Shown: positions 44,759 to 53,189 of the stretch, piece by piece | Layout of the letters: each line of letters begins with the position of its first letter | Numbering within the stretch: the stretch's first letter is position 1 | Source: Bacteroidaceae bacterium | Lineage (GTDB): Bacteria; Bacteroidota; Bacteroidia; Bacteroidales; Bacteroidaceae | Direction: 5' to 3' | Assembly (NCBI GenBank): GCA_017466325.1 | Contig: JAFTUK010000034.1 | Coordinates: 1-64,000, forward strand | Length of the DNA: 64,000 nucleotides | Made by a program: the position numbers and the translations under genes | The notes under the pieces: model-generated | Database searches by the model: none | What the model was told of the DNA's origin: nothing | What the model saw: only the letters and a program-made list of their open reading frames with translations

Positions 44759-44992
44759 TTACTTATTGCTTTCAATATAAGCGATAGCGTCAGCTACGGT
44801 TGAGATCTTCTCAGCCTTGTCATCGGGAATAGTGATATCGAAAGTCTTCTCGAACTCCATGATCAGTTCTACTGTATCCAAAGAGTCTGCACCAAGGTCG
44901 TTGGTAAAGCTTGCCTCGGGCACTACGTCTGCCTCGTCTACACCCAACTTGTCTACAATAATCTCCTTAACTTTTGCTTCAATTTCAGACAT
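44759..44992 (-). CDS. acpP: Acyl carrier protein
   Basis: A 77-residue acidic carrier protein; Ser37 in the [10 protein letters not shown] motif carries the 4'-phosphopantetheine. The frame extends upstream to 45049, but [11 protein letters not shown] at 44992 is the usual ACP start. First gene of the acpP-fabF-rnc operon. Confidence 0.97.
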   Translation of the reverse strand: MSEIEAKVKEIIVDKLGVDEADVVPEASFTNDLGADSLDTVELIMEFEKTFDITIPDDKAEKISTVADAIAYIESNK

Positions 44993-45046
44993 ATTCTTTA
45001 CGTTTAAGTTAATTGTACTCTTTTTGTCTTTCTCGTTTTCTGGGTG

Positions 45047-45077
45047 CAAAGTAAAGACTTTTTAAGGATATTAGCAA
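45047..45077 (-). promoter_or_regulatory. acpP promoter
   Basis: On the minus strand, TTG (45077-45075), 20 nt, TTACTTTG (45054-45047), a one-base variant of the -7 box. The leader is about 47 nt. Confidence 0.65.
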
Positions 45078-45226
45078 GAATTTGACGTAAAAACTTCGCT
45101 TTTATGCTCATTTTTGGACGGATTGTGCACTCAACAACTGTAAATTACCCACAAGAAGGCACTTTCGGACGTCCAGGACATGAACAAGGATGACAATTCA
45201 CAACACGAAGAAATACACCCATTTAT

Positions 45227-45257
45227 TTTGAAGTAAGCACACATATTCGTATCTTTG
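45227..45257 (+). promoter_or_regulatory. dsbD promoter
   Basis: TTTG (45227-45230), 19 nt, TATCTTTG (45250-45257); leader about 20 nt. Confidence 0.8.
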
Positions 45258-45283
45258 CACGCAGAAAAACATAGAAAAGGAAA

Positions 45284-47308
45284 ATGGCAAAGCGAATTTA
45301 CACCTTATTTATTATTATAATGGGAGCCTTGGGATGTATGGCCCAGCTGGCAGAACCCGTTAAGTTCAGTGTAAGCGAGAAGATAAATGCCAACGGGCAG
45401 TTGGAAATCTCCTTTCAGGGCACGATAGAAAGCGGTTGGCACGTCTACGGTTCCAATTTCGAAGACGGAGGTCCCCAGCGCGCCATGGTGACTCTGGAAA
45501 AGAGCACCGGCGTAAAGCAGGTTAGCGACCTGAAAACCATAGGCGATGTCCATCGCGGACAGGACCCCATGTTCATGATGGAGGTGGAAACCGTGGAGGA
45601 CAAGGTGACTTTTGTCCAGACATACGAACTGACGGGAAGCGAATACGACATTGCCGGATACCTGACCTACGGAGCATGCAACGACCAGAACTGCCTGCCT
45701 CCCACCAGCGTGGACTTCAGTTTCAAGGGCAAGAAAACACAAGGGGCATCGGTTTCAAACGCAGACAATCAGGCAGTAACCGAACCTCTCCCCATTGACG
45801 AGACACAGAAAGCGGAAGAGGCGGCAACATCCGACGACAAACCTTTGGCCGAAACCAACGACCTCTGGGCACCTGTCACCGACCAGTTGCAATCCGACGA
45901 CAACGTTGCCGGCCAGGCAGACACATCGCTCATTTGGATATTCTTCATGGGCATAGTTGGCGGATTGCTCGCCCTGCTCACCCCCTGCGTGTGGCCCATC
46001 ATACCGATGACCGTGAGTTTCTTCCTGAAGCGCAGCAAGGACAACCGCCGCAAGGGCATACAGGACGCCATCACCTACGGCATCTCCATAATTGTCATCT
46101 ACGTTGGTTTGGGCATGCTCGTGACTCTGTTCTTCGGAGCCAGCGCCTTGAATGCCATGAGCACCAACGCCATCTTCAACATCTTCTTCTTCCTCCTGCT
46201 CGTGCTCTTCGGCCTAAGTTTCCTGGGCGGTTTCGAACTGACCCTGCCATCCTCATGGAGCAATGCCGTGGATTCCAAGGCGGAAAAGACCACCGGCCTG
46301 CTCAGCATCTTCCTGATGGCATTCACGCTCACCCTGGTAAGTTTCTCATGCACAGGCCCCATTATCGGTTTCCTCCTTGTGGAGGTAGGCACAAGCGGTT
46401 CCATCCTCGCCCCCACCATGGGTATGCTGGGCTTTGCCGTTGCCCTGGCCCTGCCCTTCACCCTGTTCGCCCTCTTCCCCACCATGCTGAAGAGCGCACC
46501 ACGTAGCGGCAACTGGATGAACAGCATCAAGGTTATGCTCGGTTTCCTGGAACTTGCCTTCTCGCTGAAGTTCCTCTCCGTGGCCGACCTGGCATACGGT
46601 TGGGGCATTCTGGACAGAGAGGTGTTCCTGTGCCTGTGGATTGTCATCTTTGCCATGATGGGCCTCTATATGCTGAATATCATACGCCTGCCCCACGATG
46701 AGGATGAGTACGACGAGGAGGGCAACATCGTTACACGCCCGCGCACCGGCATCACCCGCCTGGCCGTCGGCATGGCATCGCTTGCCTTCGCCATCTACAT
46801 GGTTCCCGGCCTCTGGGGCGCTCCCTGCAAGGCCGTCAGCGCCTTTGCACCGCCGGTGAACACACAGGACTTCAACCTTCACAGCCAGGAGGTCAATCCC
46901 AAGTTCGACGATTACGACATGGCCATGGCATATGCCAGGGAGAAGAACATGCCCGTCATGCTCGACTTCACCGGCTATGGTTGCGTGAATTGCCGAAAGA
47001 TGGAGGCCGCCGTATGGACGGATCCCGAAGTGGCAGACATCATCAACAACAAATACATCCTCGTGACCCTGCATGTGGACGACAAGACTCCCTTGGCAGA
47101 ACCCATCGTCGTCACCGAAAACGGCCAGGAACGCAAACTCCGCACCATAGGCGACCGTTGGAGTTACCTGCAGCGCTACAAGTTCGGTGCCAACGCCCAA
47201 CCTTTCTACGTCCTGCTCAGCCCCGACGGCAAGCCTCTGGCCCCAAGTTACAGTTTCAACGAGGACGTGCCATCATACCTCGAATGGCTCAATAGCGGCT
47301 TAAAGTAG
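45284..47308 (+). CDS. dsbD: Protein-disulfide reductase DsbD
   Basis: A 674-residue three-part reductase that carries electrons across the inner membrane to periplasmic thiols. After a signal peptide (about 1-20), the N-terminal Ig-like domain has Cys132 and Cys137 (YGACNDQNC). The eight-helix membrane domain contains the two buried cysteines in LTPCVWPIIPMTVSFF and VSFSCTGPIIG. The C-terminal thioredoxin domain has Cys567-Val-Asn-Cys570 (GYGCVNCRKM). An acidic linker (about 150-205) joins the first two parts. Confidence 0.94.
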   Translation: MAKRIYTLFIIIMGALGCMAQLAEPVKFSVSEKINANGQLEISFQGTIESGWHVYGSNFEDGGPQRAMVTLEKSTGVKQVSDLKTIGDVHRGQDPMFMMEVETVEDKVTFVQTYELTGSEYDIAGYLTYGACNDQNCLPPTSVDFSFKGKKTQGASVSNADNQAVTEPLPIDETQKAEEAATSDDKPLAETNDLWAPVTDQLQSDDNVAGQADTSLIWIFFMGIVGGLLALLTPCVWPIIPMTVSFFLKRSKDNRRKGIQDAITYGISIIVIYVGLGMLVTLFFGASALNAMSTNAIFNIFFFLLLVLFGLSFLGGFELTLPSSWSNAVDSKAEKTTGLLSIFLMAFTLTLVSFSCTGPIIGFLLVEVGTSGSILAPTMGMLGFAVALALPFTLFALFPTMLKSAPRSGNWMNSIKVMLGFLELAFSLKFLSVADLAYGWGILDREVFLCLWIVIFAMMGLYMLNIIRLPHDEDEYDEEGNIVTRPRTGITRLAVGMASLAFAIYMVPGLWGAPCKAVSAFAPPVNTQDFNLHSQEVNPKFDDYDMAMAYAREKNMPVMLDFTGYGCVNCRKMEAAVWTDPEVADIINNKYILVTLHVDDKTPLAEPIVVTENGQERKLRTIGDRWSYLQRYKFGANAQPFYVLLSPDGKPLAPSYSFNEDVPSYLEWLNSGLK

Positions 47309-47318
47309 GCACAAAACA

Positions 47319-47399
47319 GTCCTCGGTGGCGATAAAACGAACCGCCCTTGGCGATAAAGTTCACCGCCAGTGGCCGTTAATTTTACCGCCACCGAGGAC
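47319..47399. repeat. 81-nt palindromic element, copy 2
   Basis: Arms GTCCTCGGTGGC (from 47319) and GCCACCGAGGAC (ends 47399 region) pair, as do inner segments. It has the same length and order as 18486-18566. It starts 10 nt after the dsbD stop and could act as its terminator. Confidence 0.85.
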
Positions 47400-47469
47400 A
47401 AGGGCACGTTCTCACGACGACAAGGGCGTGCCACCCTACATTTATTTGGCAGAAACGCATACCAATAAG

Positions 47470-47499
47470 AATAGGGAGGCGCGCTTGCGCCTCCCTATT
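47470..47499 (-). terminator. HU gene terminator
   Basis: AATAGGGAGGCGC (47470-47482) pairs perfectly with GCGCCTCCCTATT (47487-47499), loop 4 nt. It lies 28 nt beyond the HU stop codon. Confidence 0.85.
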
Positions 47500-47526
47500 T
47501 CATGTATATTATATCTCTGATTGAAA

Positions 47527-47790
47527 TTACAGAGCCAAGTCAGAACCGGGCTTGAACTTCACAACGGTCTTTGCTGGAATCTCAAGAACCTCACCTGTAC
47601 GGGGGTTCTTACCTGTGCGTGCAGGACGCTCAGCAGGAGCGAATGTACCAAAACCAACGAGAGCAACCTTATCGCCTGCCTTTACAGCGTTTACGATAGC
47701 ATTTGTCGTTGCATTCAGCGCCTTGGCAGCATCAGCCTTTGTCAAGCCGGATTCAGCGGCAATGGCGTTAATCAAATCTGTCTTGTTCAT
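47527..47790 (-). CDS. HU-family DNA-binding protein
   Basis: An 87-residue nucleoid protein with the HU signature GFGTFAPAERPARTGKNPRTGE in its DNA-binding arm and the N-terminal helix MNKTDLINAIAAESGLTK. The frame extends to 47871, over the promoter, so the ATG at 47790 is used. It is a single-gene transcript with promoter and terminator. Confidence 0.96.
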   Translation of the reverse strand: MNKTDLINAIAAESGLTKADAAKALNATTNAIVNAVKAGDKVALVGFGTFAPAERPARTGKNPRTGEVLEIPAKTVVKFKPGSDLAL

Positions 47791-47844
47791 AATATTAGTT
47801 ATTAAGTTTATATATAGGAGTTTCGCTTGTACGCTTTTCCATCG

Positions 47845-47875
47845 CAAATATAGAGATTCTGCACAATGCAAGCAA
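47845..47875 (-). promoter_or_regulatory. HU gene promoter
   Basis: On the minus strand, TTG (47875-47873), 20 nt, TATATTTG (47852-47845); leader about 48 nt. Confidence 0.8.
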
Positions 47876-47936
47876 GTTTTAACCTAAAAAAAAACTATAA
47901 TTCCCTAAAAAAAGCACAATACAGTACAGAAAATCC

Positions 47937-47966
47937 TTGATTAGTGCCTAAAAAAGCGTACCTTCG
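47937..47966 (+). promoter_or_regulatory. Promoter of the rhomboid gene
   Basis: TTG (47937-47939), 19 nt, TACCTTCG (47959-47966), a one-base variant of the -7 box; leader about 27 nt. Confidence 0.6.
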
Positions 47967-47999
47967 TGACCTAAATCAAGAATATTAGACGTTTTAGAC

Positions 48000-48749
48000 A
48001 TGAATATGATGCCCCCCGTAACCAAAAACCTTCTCATCATCAATGCACTTTGCTTCCTGGGCATGTACGTTGCCGAACTGCATGGCGTAGACCTTAACGG
48101 CGTGTTAGGACTGCACTTCTTCCTGGCAGACAACTTCATGCCCTATCAGTTGCTGACCTACATGTTCATGCACGGTAATCTCGAGCATATTTTCTTCAAC
48201 ATGTTTGCCGTGTGGATGTTCGGGCGCATCATAGAGCAGGTGATGGGCAGCAAGCGCTTCCTGTTCTACTACCTGGCATGTGGCATCGGGGCAGGCATGA
48301 TACAGGAATTGGTGCAATGGTTCAACTACATAAGCCTGGAGCATGCAGACATAGCCAGAGTGGGCACCGAACTGGTGAAGGGCACCTATGTCATCCAGGA
48401 CGGCATGGCCGTTGACATCAACCATTGGAACACCGTGGGCGCCTCGGGCGCCGTGTATGGTATCCTGTTGGCTTTCGGCATGATATTCCCAAACGAGCGC
48501 ATGTTCATCTTCCCTATACCGGTGCCTATCAAGGCAAAACTTTTTGTAATAGGATATGCCGTAATAGAACTGCTTATGGCACGCAGCAACGACGGTGTCG
48601 CGCACTATGCCCATTTGGGAGGCATGCTCGTAGGACTGCTCATCCTGCTCATCTGGACAGATGCCGGACGTGGAGGTCCGCTGGACAAGATCCGGAGCAT
48701 CTTCCGCCGCAAACCCAAGAACAATTTCCACGTTTATAGAAAGAACTGA
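48000..48749 (+). CDS. Rhomboid-family intramembrane serine protease
   Basis: A 249-residue six-helix membrane protease. The catalytic pair is Ser149 (GASGAVYG) and His205 (AHLGG); the oxyanion-side residues HGNLEHIFFNMFAVW (58-72) are also present. A loop of about 50 residues separates helices 3 and 4. The target protein is unknown. The next gene starts 8 nt later and is co-transcribed. Confidence 0.93.
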   Translation: MNMMPPVTKNLLIINALCFLGMYVAELHGVDLNGVLGLHFFLADNFMPYQLLTYMFMHGNLEHIFFNMFAVWMFGRIIEQVMGSKRFLFYYLACGIGAGMIQELVQWFNYISLEHADIARVGTELVKGTYVIQDGMAVDINHWNTVGASGAVYGILLAFGMIFPNERMFIFPIPVPIKAKLFVIGYAVIELLMARSNDGVAHYAHLGGMLVGLLILLIWTDAGRGGPLDKIRSIFRRKPKNNFHVYRKN

Positions 48750-48756
48750 CACGGAA

Positions 48757-49854
48757 ATGACCGCTGAAAACTTCACTTCCAAGGTGAAACACGGTGCCCA
48801 AGTCATGCTAGTAAGCATCATGGCAGGGGCCAACATTGCCACCATCATCCTGATGTGGGCAACGTGCCTTTCCACACTTCTCTCGCCTGCCATCCACCCA
48901 AGGCTCTCACAGGCAGGCTTGCTGTTTCCGGTCTTCCTGGGGCTGGACATCCTGTTCCTGCTGGCATGGCTCATTGTTTCATGGAAATGGATGCTCCTCC
49001 CTATAATGGGAATATTGGGGTGCTGGAACTACACACGTGAATACTTTCCCATCAATCCGTTTGACAATGCCCCCACGGAGAGCCACAAGATTCTATCCTT
49101 CAATGTAGCAAGTCTCTCCAATGACTCCGCCAATGGTTTCAACGGTTGGAAATCCGTGGAATACATCGCCGAATGCGATGCAGACATAGTATTCCTGCAG
49201 GAGTGTCCACAATCGGGGAAAATCTACACCACGCTGAAGCACAAGATGGATTCCCTTGGCTACAAAATGCAATCTGACGGCGCCCTGTTCATCTACTCCA
49301 AGTGGCCCTTTGCCGGAGAACCGGTCTACAAGAAATCCCTGACCTACGGCAACGGCTCCTTTGCATGCCTGATAAATCTCGACGGAGACACCACACTACT
49401 GATAAACAACCATCTGCAAAGCAATGCCATAAGTCTGGAAGAAAAAAGCGCATACGGAGATGCCTTAGAAAACTACGACCAGGAGAAGATGAAAGCAAGC
49501 GGCAAGGTACTGCTGTCGCGCCTCAGCACGGCTGCCGCCAAAAGGTCCGAGCAAGCCGATACCGTATGCGACCTCATAACAAGATACAGCCAATACCCCA
49601 CCATAGTGGCGGGCGACATGAACGACACCCCCATTTCGTATACCTACCAGAAGATTGCCAAACTGCTGGACAATGCATTTGCCAAGAGCGGAAACGGATT
49701 GGGCGTCTCGTATAGCCAAAAAGGATTTCCAGTCAGAATTGACCATATTTTCGTAAGCAAGGACCTTTTAACATCCTCTACGCATATTGACGACAATATC
49801 AAGTCGTCCGACCACCGCCCCATCGTTACACGGGTGTATAAATCAGCAAAATAG
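48757..49854 (+). CDS. Membrane-anchored endonuclease/exonuclease/phosphatase-family protein
   Basis: A 365-residue protein with two or three N-terminal transmembrane helices (about 15-90) followed by an EEP domain. Catalytic signatures are KILSFNVAS, IVFLQECPQ (metal-binding Glu), INNHLQSN, VAGDMNDTP and SDHRPIV (Asp-His). The domain should face the periplasm and may cut a phosphodiester in lipids or nucleic acids. The frame extends to 48661, inside the rhomboid gene; MTAENFTSKVKHG at 48757, just after the rhomboid stop, is preferred. Confidence 0.88.
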   Translation: MTAENFTSKVKHGAQVMLVSIMAGANIATIILMWATCLSTLLSPAIHPRLSQAGLLFPVFLGLDILFLLAWLIVSWKWMLLPIMGILGCWNYTREYFPINPFDNAPTESHKILSFNVASLSNDSANGFNGWKSVEYIAECDADIVFLQECPQSGKIYTTLKHKMDSLGYKMQSDGALFIYSKWPFAGEPVYKKSLTYGNGSFACLINLDGDTTLLINNHLQSNAISLEEKSAYGDALENYDQEKMKASGKVLLSRLSTAAAKRSEQADTVCDLITRYSQYPTIVAGDMNDTPISYTYQKIAKLLDNAFAKSGNGLGVSYSQKGFPVRIDHIFVSKDLLTSSTHIDDNIKSSDHRPIVTRVYKSAK

Positions 49855-49885
49855 GTCATTATAGGACTTTTTTCCGCGCATAACC

Positions 49886-49916
49886 TTGCCTTATCAGAAA
49901 AAAAGTCATACATTTG
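49886..49916 (+). promoter_or_regulatory. secDF promoter
   Basis: TTG (49886-49888), 20 nt, TACATTTG (49909-49916); leader about 63 nt. Confidence 0.8.
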
Positions 49917-49985
49917 CATGCTTTTAGAGTCAAAACGATACAGGAACATTAACTAATCAACAAATAATTAACATCTAAAACAAAA

Positions 49986-52900
49986 ATGCAAAACAAAGGA
50001 TTTGTAAAGGCTTTTGCCATTCTGCTGACCTTGGTTTGTGCCTTTTACCTGAGTTTCTCGTTCGTAACAAGCCATTACGACGGCAAGTATCAGGAAAAGA
50101 TGCAGACAGAGGGCAAGGAGGCTGCTGACCGTTACATGGACTCCCTCAACACCCATGACATCTACCTGTGGTCATGGAACCTGAAGGAGTGCCGCGAAAT
50201 GGGCATCGGTCTGGGCCTTGACCTCAAGGGCGGTATGAATGTAATCCTCGAAGTCAGCGTGCCCGATGTAATCAAGGCTTTGGCTGACCACAAGGAAGAC
50301 ACCGACGAGACCTTCCGCAATGCCGTGGAGAAGTCTGCCAAGGAAGCAACCGAAAGCCAGAGTGACTTTATTACCCTGTTCGTTAAAAACTTCAAGGAGA
50401 TGGCTCCCGAGCGTACCCTCGCCGAACTGTTTGCCACACAGCAACTTCGCGACAAGGTTTCGCCCAAGAGCACAGACAAGGAAGTTGAGGACGTTCTGCG
50501 TGCCGAACTGAAGAGCGCCATTGACAACAGTTACAATGTTCTGCGCACCCGTATCGACCGTTTCGGTGTGGTTCAGCCCAACATCCAGGCTCTGGAAGGC
50601 CAGGAAGGCCGCATCATGGTGGAAATGCCTGGTGTTAAGGAGCCCGAGCGCGTCCGCAAGTTGTTGCAGGGTTCTGCCAACCTGGAGTTCTGGGAGACCT
50701 ACAACTCTCAGGAAATCACTCCTTTCCTGGTGCAGGTAGACAGCAAGTTGGCTTCCGTCATCAACGTTGACGAGGAAACCGCTTCTGCCGAAGAGACCAA
50801 TGAAGTTGCCGCTACAGATTCTACCGAAAAGAAGGCCGACCTGGCATCTGCTATTGCCGAGAACAGCGCCAGCAATGCCAACGTAAGCGATGCCGAGTTG
50901 GAGCGCATGAAGAAGCAGCATCCCCTGCTGAGCAAGTTGCAGTTGACCCAGGGCGCTTATGGTTGTGTAGTAGGTTTTGCACACAAGCGCGATATGGAGG
51001 CTATCAGCGAGTTGCTCGCAACTCCTGAAGCCAAGGACATCCTTCCCTCTGACGTTCAACTCAAGTGGGGTGTCAAAGGCATGGGCGAGGGCGAAGGCTC
51101 CGACTGGTACGAACTTTATGCTATCCGCGTGACAGAGCGCAACGGCCGTGCTCCTCTGGAGGGTGACGTAATCACCGATGCCAAGGACGAGTTCGACGAG
51201 AACGGCCGTCCCTGCGTAAGCATGCAGATGAATGTAGACGGCGCTCGTCGTTGGGCAGCACTGACAAAGGCCAACCTGCAGCGTTCCGTTGCTATTGTAC
51301 TTGATAATAATGTATATAGCGCACCCAACGTAGAAACAGAAATCACTGGTGGTAACAGCCGAATTACAGGTAACTTCACCGCTGAGGATACACGCGACCT
51401 TGCCAACGTACTGAAGTCTGGTAAGATGCCTGCTCCTGCAAAGATCGTTAGCGAAGAGATTGTTGGTCCCACACTGGGTGCCGAATCTATCCGTCTGGGT
51501 GTTTGGAGCTGCATTATCGCATTCGTCATCCTGATGGTGTACATGATTTCTATGTACGGCCTTGTTCCCGGTATGATTGCCAATGGTGCCCTGCTGCTGA
51601 ACCTGTTCTTCACCGCAGGTATCCTGACCAGTTTCCAGGCTTCTCTGACCATGAGCGGTATTGCCGGTATGGTTCTGACTCTGGGTATGGCTGTGGATGC
51701 CAACGTGCTTATCTACGAGCGTACCAAGGAGGAACTGAAGAGTGGCAAGAAACTTCGCGAAGCATTGAGCGCAGGTTACAGCAACGCTTTCAGCGCTATC
51801 TTTGACTCTAACCTGACAAGTATCATCACCGGTATCATCCTTTACAACTTCGGTACAGGTCCTATCAAGGGCTTCGCTACCACTTTGATTATCGGTATCG
51901 TTGCCAGCTTCTTTACCGCAGTGTTCATGACACGTCTGGTGTATTCAGCCGCTATGGAGCGTGGCTGGTGGCAGAACCTCAAGTTCAAGACCCCAATCGG
52001 CAACTGGATCAGCTTCAAGAACCCCGCATACAAGTTCATGTCTGCATACAAGGTTAGCTTCACTATCTTCGGTATTGCTGCTGTTATTGCACTCTGTGGC
52101 ATGTTCTTCCGCGGTTTCAGCAAGAGCATTGACTTCACCGGTGGCCGCAACTTCGTGGTAATGTTCGAGAAGCAGGTAACCGCCGAGCAGGCAAACGCTC
52201 TCCTTGCAAATGCCTTTGAGGGTAGCAACATCAGCGCCATTGCCCTTGGTACAGACGGTAACACCCTGCGTATCAGCACCAACTACCGTATCAATGAGGA
52301 CGGAACTGAGGTAGACAGCGAGATAGAAGCCAAGTTGTTTGAGGTTCTTAAGGGTGGCGGTCTGCTTGCTCAGGATCTGACCCTGGAGACCTTCATCAAC
52401 CGTGACGTTCGTACCGGCGGTTCTATCATCAGCAGCCAGAAGGTTGGTCCCTCTGTGGCTGAAGACATAACATACGGTGCTATCTGGAGTGTGATTCTGG
52501 CAATTATCGCCATATTCATATACATTCTGGTTCGCTTCCGCAACATTGCCTTCTCTATCGGTTCTATCATTGCACTGGTTTCCGACGTCATCCTCATCCT
52601 TGGTGCGTATGCTCTGTTCTGGGGTCTCATGCCCTTCAGCATGGAGATTGACCAGACCTTCATCGGTGCCATCCTGACCGCTATCGGTTACTCTATCAAC
52701 GATAAGGTGGTGGTATTCGACCGTATCCGTGAGGAACTGGGTCTGCATCCCACACAGGACCGCTTTGACCTGTTCAACCGTTCGGTTAACAATACATTGA
52801 ACCGTACCATCAACACCTCTGTGTCCACATTCATCGTACTGGCCGTAATCTTCCTGATCGGCATCATCGGTGGTGGTGCAGGCAGCATTATCAGTTTCAG

Positions 52901-53003
52901 CTTCGCTATGATGCTCGGTGTGGTATTCGGTACATTGAGTTCAATCTTCATTGCCGCTCCTACAGCCTACCTGTGCCTGAACAAGACCGGCAAGAAGAAG
53001 TAA
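49986..53003 (+). CDS. secDF: Fused protein translocase subunit SecDF
   Basis: A 1005-residue fusion of SecD and SecF, which use the proton gradient to help pull proteins through SecYEG. The SecD half has a first membrane helix (about 8-26), GLDLKGGMNVILEVS (76-90), a large periplasmic P1 domain and five more helices with AVDANVLIYERTKEEL. The SecF half follows with IDFTGGRNFVV and a second set of six helices (GYSINDKVVVFDRIREEL). An acidic, Ala/Glu/Ser-rich insert lies at about 258-315. Fusion is the usual state in Bacteroidota. Confidence 0.96.
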   Translation: MQNKGFVKAFAILLTLVCAFYLSFSFVTSHYDGKYQEKMQTEGKEAADRYMDSLNTHDIYLWSWNLKECREMGIGLGLDLKGGMNVILEVSVPDVIKALADHKEDTDETFRNAVEKSAKEATESQSDFITLFVKNFKEMAPERTLAELFATQQLRDKVSPKSTDKEVEDVLRAELKSAIDNSYNVLRTRIDRFGVVQPNIQALEGQEGRIMVEMPGVKEPERVRKLLQGSANLEFWETYNSQEITPFLVQVDSKLASVINVDEETASAEETNEVAATDSTEKKADLASAIAENSASNANVSDAELERMKKQHPLLSKLQLTQGAYGCVVGFAHKRDMEAISELLATPEAKDILPSDVQLKWGVKGMGEGEGSDWYELYAIRVTERNGRAPLEGDVITDAKDEFDENGRPCVSMQMNVDGARRWAALTKANLQRSVAIVLDNNVYSAPNVETEITGGNSRITGNFTAEDTRDLANVLKSGKMPAPAKIVSEEIVGPTLGAESIRLGVWSCIIAFVILMVYMISMYGLVPGMIANGALLLNLFFTAGILTSFQASLTMSGIAGMVLTLGMAVDANVLIYERTKEELKSGKKLREALSAGYSNAFSAIFDSNLTSIITGIILYNFGTGPIKGFATTLIIGIVASFFTAVFMTRLVYSAAMERGWWQNLKFKTPIGNWISFKNPAYKFMSAYKVSFTIFGIAAVIALCGMFFRGFSKSIDFTGGRNFVVMFEKQVTAEQANALLANAFEGSNISAIALGTDGNTLRISTNYRINEDGTEVDSEIEAKLFEVLKGGGLLAQDLTLETFINRDVRTGGSIISSQKVGPSVAEDITYGAIWSVILAIIAIFIYILVRFRNIAFSIGSIIALVSDVILILGAYALFWGLMPFSMEIDQTFIGAILTAIGYSINDKVVVFDRIREELGLHPTQDRFDLFNRSVNNTLNRTINTSVSTFIVLAVIFLIGIIGGGAGSIISFSFAMMLGVVFGTLSSIFIAAPTAYLCLNKTGKKK

Positions 53004-53056
53004 GACACTCATCGGTACACATTATATATATAATAGGGTGTGCCACTCCAAGACAA

Positions 53057-53092
53057 ACTATCACCCTAAGGGGTGCCCCTTAGGGTGATAGT
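53057..53092 (+). terminator. 17-bp perfect hairpin after secDF
   Basis: ACTATCACCCTAAGGGG (53057-53073) is fully complementary to 53076-53092 with only 2 nt between. It ends 3 nt before the tRNA-Arg gene; it lacks a T-run, so it may also serve tRNA 5' processing. Confidence 0.75.
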
Positions 53093-53095
53093 GAT

Positions 53096-53167
53096 GCCCC
53101 TGTAGTTAAATGGATAGAACGAAGGTTTCCTAAACCTTTGATCCGGGTTCGATTCCCGGCGGGGGTA
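53096..53167 (+). tRNA. tRNA-Arg (anticodon CCU)
   Basis: The cloverleaf is complete: acceptor GCCCCTG with CGGGGGT, anticodon arm AAGGT-TTCCTAA-ACCTT giving anticodon CCT for AGG, and T arm CCGGG-TTCGATT-CCCGG. The first acceptor pair is G-T. CCA is not encoded. The tRNA ends 22 nt before the korA start codon. Confidence 0.95.
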
Positions 53168-53189
53168 CTACTATTATCTTTTTTACGAC

